Shown here one piece after another: positions 1 to 7,433 of a DNA stretch of 12,114 nt. Numbering within the stretch: the first letter of the stretch is position 1; every line of letters starts with the position of its first letter. Source of the DNA: Akkermansiaceae bacterium (GTDB lineage: Bacteria; Verrucomicrobiota; Verrucomicrobiia; Verrucomicrobiales; Akkermansiaceae); NCBI GenBank assembly GCA_023301545.1, contig JALZUI010000067.1, positions 1 through 12,114 of the forward strand, in the 5' to 3' direction. The translations under genes and the position numbers were made by a program. Under the pieces are notes generated by a model. That model searched no databases, was not told the DNA's origin, and saw only the letters and a list, made by a program, of their open reading frames with translations.

Positions 1-1700
1 ACGAGCTCGGCGTAGTTGCCGTTGAGTTTGAGCAGTTCCTCATGGGTTCCTTGCTCGATGATTTTCCCTGCGCGCATGACGCAGATGATATCGGCGGCCA
101 CGATGGTGCTGAGGCGGTGAGCGATGACTAAACAGGTTCGGTTTTTACGCAGGTTGTCTAGTGAGGCTTGGATCAAGCGTTCTGTTTCATTATCGACCGC
201 GCTGGTGGCCTCGTCTAGGAGGAGCACTGGTGGGTTTTTAAGGAGAGCACGAGCGATCGAGATCCGCTGTTTTTCACCTCCGCTGAGCCTGCTTCCGCGT
301 TCGCCTGTGACTGTATCTAGTCCCTGGGGTAAGTCTTGTACGAACTGCGAGGCATTGGCTGACTGGAGCGCGGCCCAGAGTTCTTCATCACTAGCCTTAG
401 GATTGGCTAATAACAAGTTGTCGCGAACGGAGGTGTTGAAGAGGAAGTTTTCCTGGGTGACATAGCCGATTTTCTGACGAAGCCATTCTTTAGAGAGGGT
501 GGCGATGGGTTCGTCCCCGAGGGTGATGTGACCTTCCCAGGGTTGGTAGAATCCTGTGAGGAGGTTAAAGACTGTGGACTTTCCTGCCCCCGTTTCTCCA
601 ACAAAGGCTACTGTTTTACCCGCAGGGATCTTCACTGAAACTTGATGAATGGTTGGGTCATCTTCCCGACTGTAACCAAAGGTCACGTCTTTGAACTCGA
701 TGCTGTGAGTGTCCGTAAGCGGGGTGGCGCCAGACTTGAGATTCTGTTCTTCCTCTTGATCGAGCACTTCATATACTCGGCGGGCGGAGGCGTGACCTTG
801 GGCAAAGACTTTGCTAAGCGGCCCGATGCGGGAGAAGGGTTCGTAAAAGTAACCCCAAGCAGCGAGAAAGGAGAGCATGACTTCTAACTTAATATCGCCT
901 TGTAGCACCCAATAAGCACCCGCGCCGAGCATGGCGAGGAGTCCTGATTCGGCAATCATGCTGACGCTGGGCCACGTGATGGCGTTGGCGCGCACCACTC
1001 GCATTTGGGCATCGAGAACGGCGGCGCTTTTTTCAGTAAAGGCTTCCCGTTTTTCTTCTTCGACCGTGTACACTTTGATTTGGCGAATCCCTGCGAGGTT
1101 ATCATGAAGCTGATTATTCATTCGCGCAGCCGCTTTGCTTTCCTCATGGTAGCGAGGTTCGCCATACTTCGAATAGAGCTTAGTAATAATGGCGACCAGC
1201 GGCATGGGGATAAGCGTGATTAGAGTAAGCCCTACGTGCTGGTTGAGCATGTAACAGAGGACCACCGTCGCTTGGATTAATCCGCCTAAGCCTTGACCGA
1301 TCCCTTGCACGATGACCGCTTCCATCGCAGGCACATCGCTGCTAATACGGCTCATGAGATCACCGGTCTTTTTCTTGTCGAAAAAGGGGAGGGGCATGCG
1401 CTGGACCTTGTCGTAGAGTTCTTGGCGGAGTTGGTGAACTAATTTTTGCTCTAGGGAGGTGTTGAGAATCGTATTCCCCATGAGCAGGAGTTGACGGAGG
1501 ATGATTAACCCAATCGCTAAGAGCGTTGTGGTCAGGACGAGATCTTTACGGTCATTAGGGATGATTTCGCCAAAGATTCGTTCGGTCAGAATCGGAGCGA
1601 CGAGTACCAAGGCCGCCCCAAAGAGCGACATCACAAAGGCCGCCAGCGCCATTCCGGGATAGCGTTTAATCGAGGCAAAGATGCGAAGAAAAATCTGCAT
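1..1700 (-). CDS. ABC exporter, fused membrane and ATPase domains (MsbA/lipid A exporter type), 3' end outside window
   Basis: I translated this from the complement of the ATG at 1698-1700; 566 codons lie in the window and the frame stays open at the left edge, so only the last few dozen residues are missing (family length is about 580-620). The first ~330 residues are a type I exporter membrane domain with hydrophobic segments near residues 14-38, 57-75 and 130-170. The ATPase domain follows: Walker A GETGAGKST at about 368, Q-loop VTQENF, signature LSGGEKQR at 472, Walker B LLLDEATSAVD with the catalytic Asp-Glu at 496-497, and the H-loop histidine at 528. Such half-transporters work as homodimers in the inner membrane, exporting lipids, peptides or drugs; the substrate cannot be read from sequence. 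It is divergent from the helicase gene across 142 bp. No Shine-Dalgarno motif precedes the start. Confidence 0.93.
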   Translation of the reverse strand, partial: MQIFLRIFASIKRYPGMALAAFVMSLFGAALVLVAPILTERIFGEIIPNDRKDLVLTTTLLAIGLIILRQLLLMGNTILNTSLEQKLVHQLRQELYDKVQRMPLPFFDKKKTGDLMSRISSDVPAMEAVIVQGIGQGLGGLIQATVVLCYMLNQHVGLTLITLIPMPLVAIITKLYSKYGEPRYHEESKAAARMNNQLHDNLAGIRQIKVYTVEEEKREAFTEKSAAVLDAQMRVVRANAITWPSVSMIAESGLLAMLGAGAYWVLQGDIKLEVMLSFLAAWGYFYEPFSRIGPLSKVFAQGHASARRVYEVLDQEEEQNLKSGATPLTDTHSIEFKDVTFGYSREDDPTIHQVSVKIPAGKTVAFVGETGAGKSTVFNLLTGFYQPWEGHITLGDEPIATLSKEWLRQKIGYVTQENFLFNTSVRDNLLLANPKASDEELWAALQSANASQFVQDLPQGLDTVTGERGSRLSGGEKQRISIARALLKNPPVLLLDEATSAVDNETERLIQASLDNLRKNRTCLVIAHRLSTIVAADIICVMRAGKIIEQGTHEELLKLNGNYAEL

Positions 1701-1842
1701 TAGAATCTACGCTACCGCGAATCAACATCTTAAGACAAGGACGCACTAGGGAATTATCCGAATCGAGTTAAGATCGAGGGGGAGAAATAATTTCAGAAAT
1801 GTGTGTTCAAATGATTTTCGGTGCTCTACGTACTAGTTTATC
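1701..1842. promoter_or_regulatory. Divergent intergenic region between exporter and helicase genes
   Basis: Both flanking genes start here and point away from each other, so promoters for both must lie within or overlap these 142 bp. I saw no pair of hexamers close enough to the sigma-70 consensus to name a promoter on either strand, and no Shine-Dalgarno motif before either ATG. Confidence 0.4.
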
Positions 1843-4560
1843 ATGGAACTTTCTGACTACCTTCAATCCGAGCGATGGCAAAATCGCTTTGACGATATGG
1901 TGGTGCAGATTGGTAACCGTCAGAAATCTAAGATCGAAAATATCACGTGGGAAACCATGCCTGATGGAGGGGCTGTGCTAGTTGGTGAATGGAGAGATAA
2001 GAACGCTCACTATCAACCTGAAGTGACGCTTTGGAAAGAAGGCGAGAGCTGGCAGGTAGAAGCGGAGTGTAACTGTGAGGATGGGTTTTTCTGCTCTCAT
2101 GCCGCTGCTATTCTTCTGCGGAGCTCACAAGGCCACATTACCGACAAGCTACAGCAGTTTGGCTCGCTTAAAAATAGTGGTCGCGTCCATGTCGCTGAGC
2201 CTGAAAATCCAACGATAGAAGGGGCTGAGGAGGTTCGCCTGCGGACTTCGCCAAGCTTTACTCTAGAGCTCGTGCGGGTGGCGGCATTGCCGGAAGTTGT
2301 CCGCACGTATCTGAATAAAAAGAAACCCTCCCGCCAATTAGATCTTGAGAAAACAGCGATTGCTCGCGCTCGGGTGATTTACCCTAGTACGGAGCACGGT
2401 GATTTCTCCTTTCCGCTCCTTGCTGAGATTACAGAAGGGGAAACAGTGGCTCGGACGAAGGCTGGAGGCTCTCTCATTATTGAGCGCTTTCGTGCGTTAG
2501 AGAAAGACGCGGCCTCACAGCTTTCTCGCTGCGGATTGATTTCCGTCGCCAGCGAATTCACCTGGTTGGCTCGGATCGAACAAAAAAAGCCTGAATGGCT
2601 CGAAGACACCTTTCTGTATTACTTCCCTGATCCTACCCGAATCGAACCTGGCGCTTGTTGGCTGGACGTTCGTCATGCGGGAATTCCTTTGCTGGAAAAA
2701 CATGGCTGGGCCGTCGAGCTCGCTGATGATTTCGGCTACGAGGTGGCGCACTGCGATCCTGCGGATTGGGTTTTAGAACTTGATGAACAGCAGGGCGGGT
2801 GGTTTTCGCTCTCGGTAGGCTTCGATTTACGCGGGAAATCCTTTAACCTCCTGCCTATTCTTACTCATTTATTAGCTGATAAGTTTCTGGAGGAGACCCT
2901 TGATCGCCCTAACGATGGCACTCAATACGCCGTGTTGCCAGATGGAACCGCTCTCAACCTACCGATTGGTCGCGTGCGTGACATTCTGAAACACCTCGCC
3001 AAATTTATCGACCCGAAGTTCCCAGGGGGAGCTAAGCTTCATGCAGTCGATGCGGTGCAGTTGGTTAAGGATGTTGAGATTGATAATAGCGAGCTCGTAG
3101 AAGCGTATCAAAAGCGCCTGCAGAGCTTTGATTCAACTTCCTCAGTGGATAGCCCCAAACAGCTCCAAGCGACGCTGAGGGATTACCAACTACTAGGACT
3201 TAAATGGATGCAAAACCTGCGCGAGCTAGGGCTAAACGGTATTCTCGCAGATGATATGGGGTTGGGTAAAACTCTCCAATCACTCGCTCATATCTTGATC
3301 GAAATCGAAAGCGGTAGAACGGCTTCGGCTGATGCGCCCGCGCTGGTGATTGCTCCTACCTCTGTCGTTACCAACTGGGAGCGCGAGGCTCGAAAGTTCG
3401 CCCCGAATTTGACTTGTCTCATTCTACAGGGATCAGCTCGCCATCGCTACTACCCTAGCATTCCTCACAGTGATATTGTGCTGACCTCTTATGCGCTGCT
3501 GCATCGTGATATTGCTCAGTTGCAGAAGTATAACTTCCACCTCGTGTTCCTAGATGAGGCTCAATATATTAAGAATCCCGCCGCCAAATCAACCCAGGCC
3601 GCCTACGAGATTCGCGCCAACCATCGTCTTTGTCTTTCTGGTACTCCTGTGGAAAATAACTTAGGGGAATTCTGGTCGCTGATGCGTTTTCTTATGCCTG
3701 GTCTATTGGGGAGTAAGGAGAAGTTTAACGAGCATTATCGAACCCCGATCGAGAATCAAGGTAACGAAGAACGACGAGATTCTCTCAAAAAACGAGTGGA
3801 ATCGCTCATCCTGCGTCGGACGAAAGATGAGGTCGCGAAGGAGTTGCCGCCTAAGACGGAACTCATTCACCGAATCGAGCTCAATACGAAGCAAAAGGAT
3901 CTCTATGAAACCATCCGCGCTACGATGGACAAGAAAGTTCGTCAGGCGATTGCGGTGCGTGGGCTCGAAGGCTCGCAGATGTTCTTTCTCTCGGCTCTCC
4001 TTAAGCTGCGCCAAATCTGTTGCCATCCTGGGCTGTTAGAGGATGCGAATCTTGCGGAGGAATCCGCTAAGCTCGAATTTACACTTGAGTTGATCGAGAC
4101 TCTCTTGCTCGAAGGGCGTAAGATCCTCTTGTTCTCTCAGTTTACCAGTATGCTCGATCTGATCTCAGAAGAGTTACAACGACGCAATCATAAGCACCTG
4201 ATGTTGACGGGAAGCACTAAGGATCGTGGTGCGCTAGTCGATCAATTCCAAGGTGGAGAGGCGCCGATCTTTCTGATCTCGCTGAAGGCAGGGGGAACGG
4301 GCTTAACACTTACTGAGGCTGATACCGTTATTCACTACGATCCTTGGTGGAACCCAGCGGTCGAACGACAAGCGACGGATCGCGCGTATCGAATCGGGCA
4401 GAAAAAACCGGTCTTCGTTCATAAATTGATTTGTGAAAACACGGTCGAAGAAAAGATTCATACTCTTCAGCAGAAAAAAGGAGATTTAGCCGACGCGCTT
4501 CTCTCTGATTCTTCCACTCTGAAACTCACTTCCGACTCTCTTAAAAACCTCCTCAGCTAA
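1843..4560 (+). CDS. SNF2/Swi2-family ATP-dependent helicase with N-terminal SWIM zinc finger
   Basis: This 905-residue protein carries a SWIM zinc-binding motif near the N-terminus (C76-x-C78, then C84-x-H86). A long, poorly conserved middle region follows, and then a complete SNF2 motor: Walker A DDMGLGKT at 470-477, DEAQ box at 571-574, LSGTPVENN (motif III), the second RecA lobe with LFSQFTSMLDL, motif V AGGTGL near 817 and motif VI DRAYRIGQ at 846-853. SNF2 proteins translocate on double-stranded DNA and remodel protein-DNA or nucleic-acid complexes. Bacterial members with SWIM domains are common but their in vivo roles are mostly unknown, with transcription recycling or repair as candidates. 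All core motifs are intact, so it should be an active ATPase. It lacks a visible Shine-Dalgarno motif. It appears to be transcribed alone. Confidence 0.95.
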   Translation: MELSDYLQSERWQNRFDDMVVQIGNRQKSKIENITWETMPDGGAVLVGEWRDKNAHYQPEVTLWKEGESWQVEAECNCEDGFFCSHAAAILLRSSQGHITDKLQQFGSLKNSGRVHVAEPENPTIEGAEEVRLRTSPSFTLELVRVAALPEVVRTYLNKKKPSRQLDLEKTAIARARVIYPSTEHGDFSFPLLAEITEGETVARTKAGGSLIIERFRALEKDAASQLSRCGLISVASEFTWLARIEQKKPEWLEDTFLYYFPDPTRIEPGACWLDVRHAGIPLLEKHGWAVELADDFGYEVAHCDPADWVLELDEQQGGWFSLSVGFDLRGKSFNLLPILTHLLADKFLEETLDRPNDGTQYAVLPDGTALNLPIGRVRDILKHLAKFIDPKFPGGAKLHAVDAVQLVKDVEIDNSELVEAYQKRLQSFDSTSSVDSPKQLQATLRDYQLLGLKWMQNLRELGLNGILADDMGLGKTLQSLAHILIEIESGRTASADAPALVIAPTSVVTNWEREARKFAPNLTCLILQGSARHRYYPSIPHSDIVLTSYALLHRDIAQLQKYNFHLVFLDEAQYIKNPAAKSTQAAYEIRANHRLCLSGTPVENNLGEFWSLMRFLMPGLLGSKEKFNEHYRTPIENQGNEERRDSLKKRVESLILRRTKDEVAKELPPKTELIHRIELNTKQKDLYETIRATMDKKVRQAIAVRGLEGSQMFFLSALLKLRQICCHPGLLEDANLAEESAKLEFTLELIETLLLEGRKILLFSQFTSMLDLISEELQRRNHKHLMLTGSTKDRGALVDQFQGGEAPIFLISLKAGGTGLTLTEADTVIHYDPWWNPAVERQATDRAYRIGQKKPVFVHKLICENTVEEKIHTLQQKKGDLADALLSDSSTLKLTSDSLKNLLS

Positions 4561-4612
4561 GTAGCCGAGAACATGTTTTAGGACCAAGGAGAGGGCTGTG
4601 ATTTCATTTTTT

Positions 4613-4646
4613 TTTAAGGAGTAACCGTCATTTTAAACTCCTTAAA
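4613..4646. repeat. 10-bp perfect inverted repeat after the helicase gene
   Basis: TTTAAGGAGT (4613-4622) is repeated inverted as ACTCCTTAAA (4637-4646) with a 14-base loop. It begins 52 bp after the helicase stop codon. A run of nine T precedes it, but no T tract follows on either strand, so it is not a classical intrinsic terminator. It may be a protein-binding palindrome or part of the AT-rich region beside the DnaA-box-like cluster. Confidence 0.6.
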
Positions 4647-4649
4647 TTA

Positions 4650-4726
4650 TGTGAACAAGTTGTTAGTAACCTGTTTATAACTAATAGAGTAGAGTTGTGA
4701 ATAAGTTGTTTATAACATGTGTATAA
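4650..4726 (+). other. Phased cluster of DnaA-box-like 9-mers (possible replication origin or DnaA-titration site)
   Basis: Six same-orientation 9-mers resemble the DnaA box (TGTGGATAA, complement TTATCCACA): TGTGAACAA 4650, TGTTAGTAA 4661, TGTTTATAA 4672, TGTGAATAA 4696, TGTTTATAA 4707 and TGTGTATAA 4718. The boxes at 4696 and 4718 fit the relaxed consensus TTATNCACA exactly; the others have one or two further mismatches. Start-to-start distances are 11, 11, 24, 11 and 11 bp, so the boxes form two triplets each on one helical face. The flanks are AT-rich. No dnaA or dnaN gene is in the window, so assignment as oriC is unproven; binding of DnaA or another repeat-recognising regulator upstream of the rpsO promoter is the other main option. 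Confidence 0.5.
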
Positions 4727-4733
4727 CTAAGGG

Positions 4734-4763
4734 TTGAAAAAGCAAAATCCCTTTAAGTATAAT
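4734..4763 (+). promoter_or_regulatory. Predicted sigma-70 promoter for rpsO
   Basis: TTGAAA at 4734-4739 and a perfect TATAAT at 4758-4763 are separated by 18 bp. Transcription would start near 4770, giving rpsO a leader of about 245 bases. It lies 7 bp beyond the last DnaA-box-like 9-mer, so a protein bound there could touch RNA polymerase. Confidence 0.7.
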
Positions 4764-4770
4764 GGAATAT

Positions 4771-5016
4771 CCTTATTCGGTATGAAATCATCTTTTCAGT
4801 TTTAAATAAGAAAGCTGGGGATTTCCTCTAAGAAGCTAATACGCCTCATTCTCTGCGTCCAAACACTCGCAAACGGCCTCGCTTAGAACGTGATCAAATA
4901 GAGGTGTGGAGTATATGGAGAAAAGTATTGCATTTTTCTGTGGAGAGCTTAAGAACATCGTCCAGCCAAAAAACAGGACTGGGCGGTTGGCTGACTGCCC
5001 TCATCCCAAGAATACT
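4771..5016 (+). promoter_or_regulatory. rpsO 5' leader with GC-rich hairpin before the start codon
   Basis: The leader is long for a single small gene. Near its 3' end, GGGCGG (4981-4986) can pair with CTGCCC (4995-5000) around an 8-base loop, ending 16 bases before the ATG. The top of the stem contains adjacent G-U and G-C pairs, the kind of element ribosomal protein S15 recognises in 16S rRNA and in known rpsO leaders. This suggests autogenous translational control, but the fold is my own hand pairing. No other convincing gene is seen in 4764-5016, although the rpsO frame is open back to an ATG at 4906. Confidence 0.45.
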
Positions 5017-5268
5017 ATGAGTAATATAAACCTAGACGAATTCAAACTTCACGAAAAAGACACCGGAAGCGCTGACTTCCAAGTAGCTCACCTTACGAGC
5101 CGCATCCTCGACCTCACCGAACACATGAAGGTGAACAAGAAAGACTCCGCATCTAAGCGTGGACTTCTTAAAATGGTATCACAACGCCGTAAGTTCCTTG
5201 ATTATGTTCGCAGAGAAGACGAAGCGCGTTACCAAAAACTTATTAAAGGCCTCGGTCTCCGTAGGTAA
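5017..5268 (+). CDS. rpsO: Ribosomal protein S15
   Basis: The 83-residue product matches S15 throughout, including the DTGSADFQVA segment near the N-terminus, the LTSRILDLTEHMK helix, the KKDSASKRGLL loop and the ending LIKGLGLRR. S15 binds the central domain of 16S rRNA early in 30S subunit assembly and contributes to an intersubunit bridge. The frame is open upstream to an ATG at 4906, but residues before 5017 have no S15 character and overlap the leader hairpin, so I chose the ATG at 5017. The length is slightly below the usual 86-89. No Shine-Dalgarno sequence precedes it. A strong terminator follows 15 bp after the stop, so it is probably transcribed alone. The usual partner pnp is not next to it. 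Confidence 0.97.
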   Translation: MSNINLDEFKLHEKDTGSADFQVAHLTSRILDLTEHMKVNKKDSASKRGLLKMVSQRRKFLDYVRREDEARYQKLIKGLGLRR

Positions 5269-5283
5269 CTAGCATCAAATCCT

Positions 5284-5318
5284 AAAAAAGCCGCGACACT
5301 CTGTGCCGCGGCTTTTTT
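5284..5318. terminator. Bidirectional intrinsic terminator between rpsO and the M20 peptidase gene
   Basis: GCCGCG (5290-5295) pairs with CGCGGC (5307-5312); after one A-C mismatch the stem continues as CAC/GTG around a TCT loop. Six A precede and six T follow, so it works in both directions, which suits the convergent genes on either side. Confidence 0.93.
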
Positions 5319-5339
5319 GTGCCGTAATGGCAGGCAGGA

Positions 5340-6674
5340 TTAGAGTTTTCCTAAGGAGCGAATGAGGGTTTTTCCTAGTTCGACTCCTTTCTCAAAGTTG
5401 GCGATGGGGAAGTTCTCATTAGGGGCGTGGATTTGCGCGTCTGGGAGCGCGAGGCCGAGCATGAGGGTGTCCGCCCCGAGAATGCGCTTAAAGTCTCCAA
5501 TGATAGGAATACTACCGCCTTCGCGAATCAATACCGGTTCATTGTTAAAGACGTCCTTGAGCGCTTGTTGAGCGACCTTGCCGTATTGATCGTGTGGATC
5601 AGAACGGTAGGGGGAGCCTCCGTGCCCTTTTTCTACCGTTAGGCGAATGTGCTCTGGAGTGTGCTTTTCAAAGTGGGCTTTCACCTTTTCGTAAATATCG
5701 TCAGGATCTTGGTTCGGAACAAGGCGGAAGGAGAGTTTACAGAAGGCTTGGGAAGGTAATACGGTCTTAGAGCCTTCGCCCTGGTAACCACCTCCGATGC
5801 CGTTCACCTCAGCGGTAGGACGGGCCCAGAGTCGTTCGGCAGAGCTGTAACCGTTTTCGCCGTGTAGTGCAGGGGCTCCTGTGAGTTCGAGCATTGTCTG
5901 CTCATCCATTCCCACCACATCAGCCCACATATCACGCTCCCACTGGGCAAGCGGCTCTACCGTGTCATAGAATCCGTCGATGGCGATACGTCCTTCGGAA
6001 TCATGAAGGCTGGCCACGAGGCGGGCGATTTCGGTAGCGGGGTTGGCGATCGAGCCACCAATACAACCACTGTGTTGGTCAGAGTCAGGGCCTTGGAGGT
6101 GAACTTCACAACATGAAATGCCACGGAGTCCGTAACCCATTGTGCCGGTTCCAGGGGCGACCATCCCCGTATCGGAAACGAGAATGACGTCACAAGGGAG
6201 CGATTCCTTATGAGCCTCTAGGAACGGAACGAGATTGGGCGAGCCTATCTCCTCTTCTCCCTCTAAGAGGACGGTGAGGTTAATCGGTAGTTCGCCGTCT
6301 TCGTTGATGAGTTGTTCAATGGCCTTCAGGTGCGCCATGTGCTGTCCCTTATTATCGGTTGCTCCACGCGCGTAGATCTTATCGCCAACAATGGTCGGCT
6401 CAAAGGGAGGCGTGTCCCAGAGCTCTAAGGGGTCAACCGGTTGGACATCGTAGTGCCCGTACAGAAGGACGTTAGGGCGACCCTCGGAATGTGCATTTTT
6501 TGCAATGACGATGGGGTGACGAGGGGTCTCGTGAAGCGTTGTTTCGAGCCCTAAGCTGGAGAGTTTTTCTACTAGCCAATCGGCGTTTTTACGAACCTCC
6601 GGAGCGTACTCGGGGTCGGTAGAAATCGATTGGAAGGAAAGAACGGTAAAGAGGTCTTGTAGGAGGTCAGACAT
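5340..6674 (-). CDS. M20-family metallopeptidase (di-zinc dipeptidase/deacylase type)
   Basis: This 444-residue protein has the full M20 metal site: H74 and D76 in GHYDVQPVDP, bridging D107 in GATDNKGQ, the catalytic base and ligand E141-E142 in LEGEEEIGS, D168 in VSDTG and H416 in IHAPNEN. H201 in DQHSGCIGG matches the histidine that reaches across the dimer interface in the inserted dimerisation domain (about 185-300). The LELWDTPPFEP segment is typical of the cytosolic nonspecific dipeptidase branch (CNDP-like). It probably hydrolyses dipeptides or N-acyl amino acids in the cytoplasm; the substrate is not determined. No signal peptide is visible. It follows the M50 gene by 11 bp on the same strand, consistent with an operon, and has no Shine-Dalgarno motif. 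Confidence 0.94.
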   Translation of the reverse strand: MSDLLQDLFTVLSFQSISTDPEYAPEVRKNADWLVEKLSSLGLETTLHETPRHPIVIAKNAHSEGRPNVLLYGHYDVQPVDPLELWDTPPFEPTIVGDKIYARGATDNKGQHMAHLKAIEQLINEDGELPINLTVLLEGEEEIGSPNLVPFLEAHKESLPCDVILVSDTGMVAPGTGTMGYGLRGISCCEVHLQGPDSDQHSGCIGGSIANPATEIARLVASLHDSEGRIAIDGFYDTVEPLAQWERDMWADVVGMDEQTMLELTGAPALHGENGYSSAERLWARPTAEVNGIGGGYQGEGSKTVLPSQAFCKLSFRLVPNQDPDDIYEKVKAHFEKHTPEHIRLTVEKGHGGSPYRSDPHDQYGKVAQQALKDVFNNEPVLIREGGSIPIIGDFKRILGADTLMLGLALPDAQIHAPNENFPIANFEKGVELGKTLIRSLGKL

Positions 6675-6685
6675 AGGAAAGGGGG

Positions 6686-7342
6686 TTATGGTTGGTTTTT
6701 TAGCGCCTTGATGTTTTCAAAGAGTAGGAACCCAAGGATAATGAGACCAAAGGGCATCTGGAAACCAATCCCTGTGACGAGAAGGAAGGCGATGATGAGC
6801 CCTGCGATCACGCAGCTTGTAAGGTGAAGTGCTTTGCGGCGGGAATTCCCTAAGAGAGAGCCTAGAATTTGGCCTCCATCAAGTGGGTGAACTGGAATAA
6901 GGTTAGCTAAAGCCCAGAACAGACTTACCCAGGTCAAACTGCTTACGAAATGTAGACTCTGAGAGGTAGGGAAGTTATCGGAACCAATTCCTTTCCAGAT
7001 TCCGAGAGCGATCAGTCCGAGCACAATCTGAGCAGCAGGGCCCATGATGGTGACTAAGAGATTTTCTTTCTTACTAAACGCACTACCAGAGCTCATCGCG
7101 ACTCCACCCATACCGTGCAGAACGATCTGAGGGTGACGACCGTAACGTTGCATCATTAGAGCGTGACCCAGTTCATGAACGAGAATAGAAACGAACCCCG
7201 CCGCCATGAAGACGAGCATGTGGATAAGCCCGTTAGTAGTAAAGGCTTGGATGAGTCTGTGGCCACCTCCAATGTAGGCCATAATCAGGAGGAAGAAGGG
7301 TTGAATCTGGATTGGGATCTTAAATAAGCTGAATTGAAGCAT
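6686..7342 (-). CDS. M50 site-2-protease-like integral membrane metalloprotease
   Basis: The 218-residue protein is hydrophobic, with membrane segments near 10-25, 40-58, 95-116, 134-150 and 174-208. HELGH at 56-60 is the zinc-binding and catalytic HExxH motif, and NLIPVHPLDGGQ at 147-158 supplies the third ligand, D155; both sit in membrane segments as expected for intramembrane cleaving proteases. No PDZ or CBS domain is present, so this is the minimal-core group (as in SpoIVFB-like and compact bacterial M50 proteins), not RseP. Substrates are unknown. It is the first gene of a probable two-gene unit with the M20 peptidase. The chromosome backbone ends at this gene; the accessory array begins about 90 bp upstream of its start. 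Confidence 0.92.
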   Translation of the reverse strand: MLQFSLFKIPIQIQPFFLLIMAYIGGGHRLIQAFTTNGLIHMLVFMAAGFVSILVHELGHALMMQRYGRHPQIVLHGMGGVAMSSGSAFSKKENLLVTIMGPAAQIVLGLIALGIWKGIGSDNFPTSQSLHFVSSLTWVSLFWALANLIPVHPLDGGQILGSLLGNSRRKALHLTSCVIAGLIIAFLLVTGIGFQMPFGLIILGFLLFENIKALKNQP

Positions 7343-7401
7343 AGCGCTAGTTTCGAGCCCAAGGAAAGATTGTCAAGTCAGGACGGGAGCAGAATGGCAT
7401 G

Positions 7402-7423
7402 CCAGTAGTATCTTGTGATTCGG
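7402..7423 (-). repeat. Degenerate class B attC-like arm at the distal end of the array
   Basis: On the minus strand this reads CCGAA, TCA, CAAGATACTACTGG. The class B sites start CCGAACAAGATACTGCTGG, so the remnant differs by a 3-base insertion and one substitution. It lies 10 bp after the stop of the last array gene, where a terminal site is expected. The opposite arm is not recognisable. Confidence 0.5.
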
Positions 7424-7433
7424 GGTAAATAGT

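Noticed and set aside
124..1223. Open frames on the plus strand at 124-465, 642-887 and 1005-1223
   Set aside because: They lie opposite the ABC exporter, whose motifs are complete, and their translations have no protein-like features.
4906..5016. N-terminal extension of rpsO from the ATG at 4906
   Set aside because: The 37 extra residues do not resemble S15 and the segment contains the leader hairpin; S15 homology starts at 5017.
7348..7376. TTGACA (minus strand, 7371-7376) as the -35 element of the M50 gene
   Set aside because: At 17-bp spacing the -10 position reads AAACTA, a poor match, and would leave almost no leader before the ATG.
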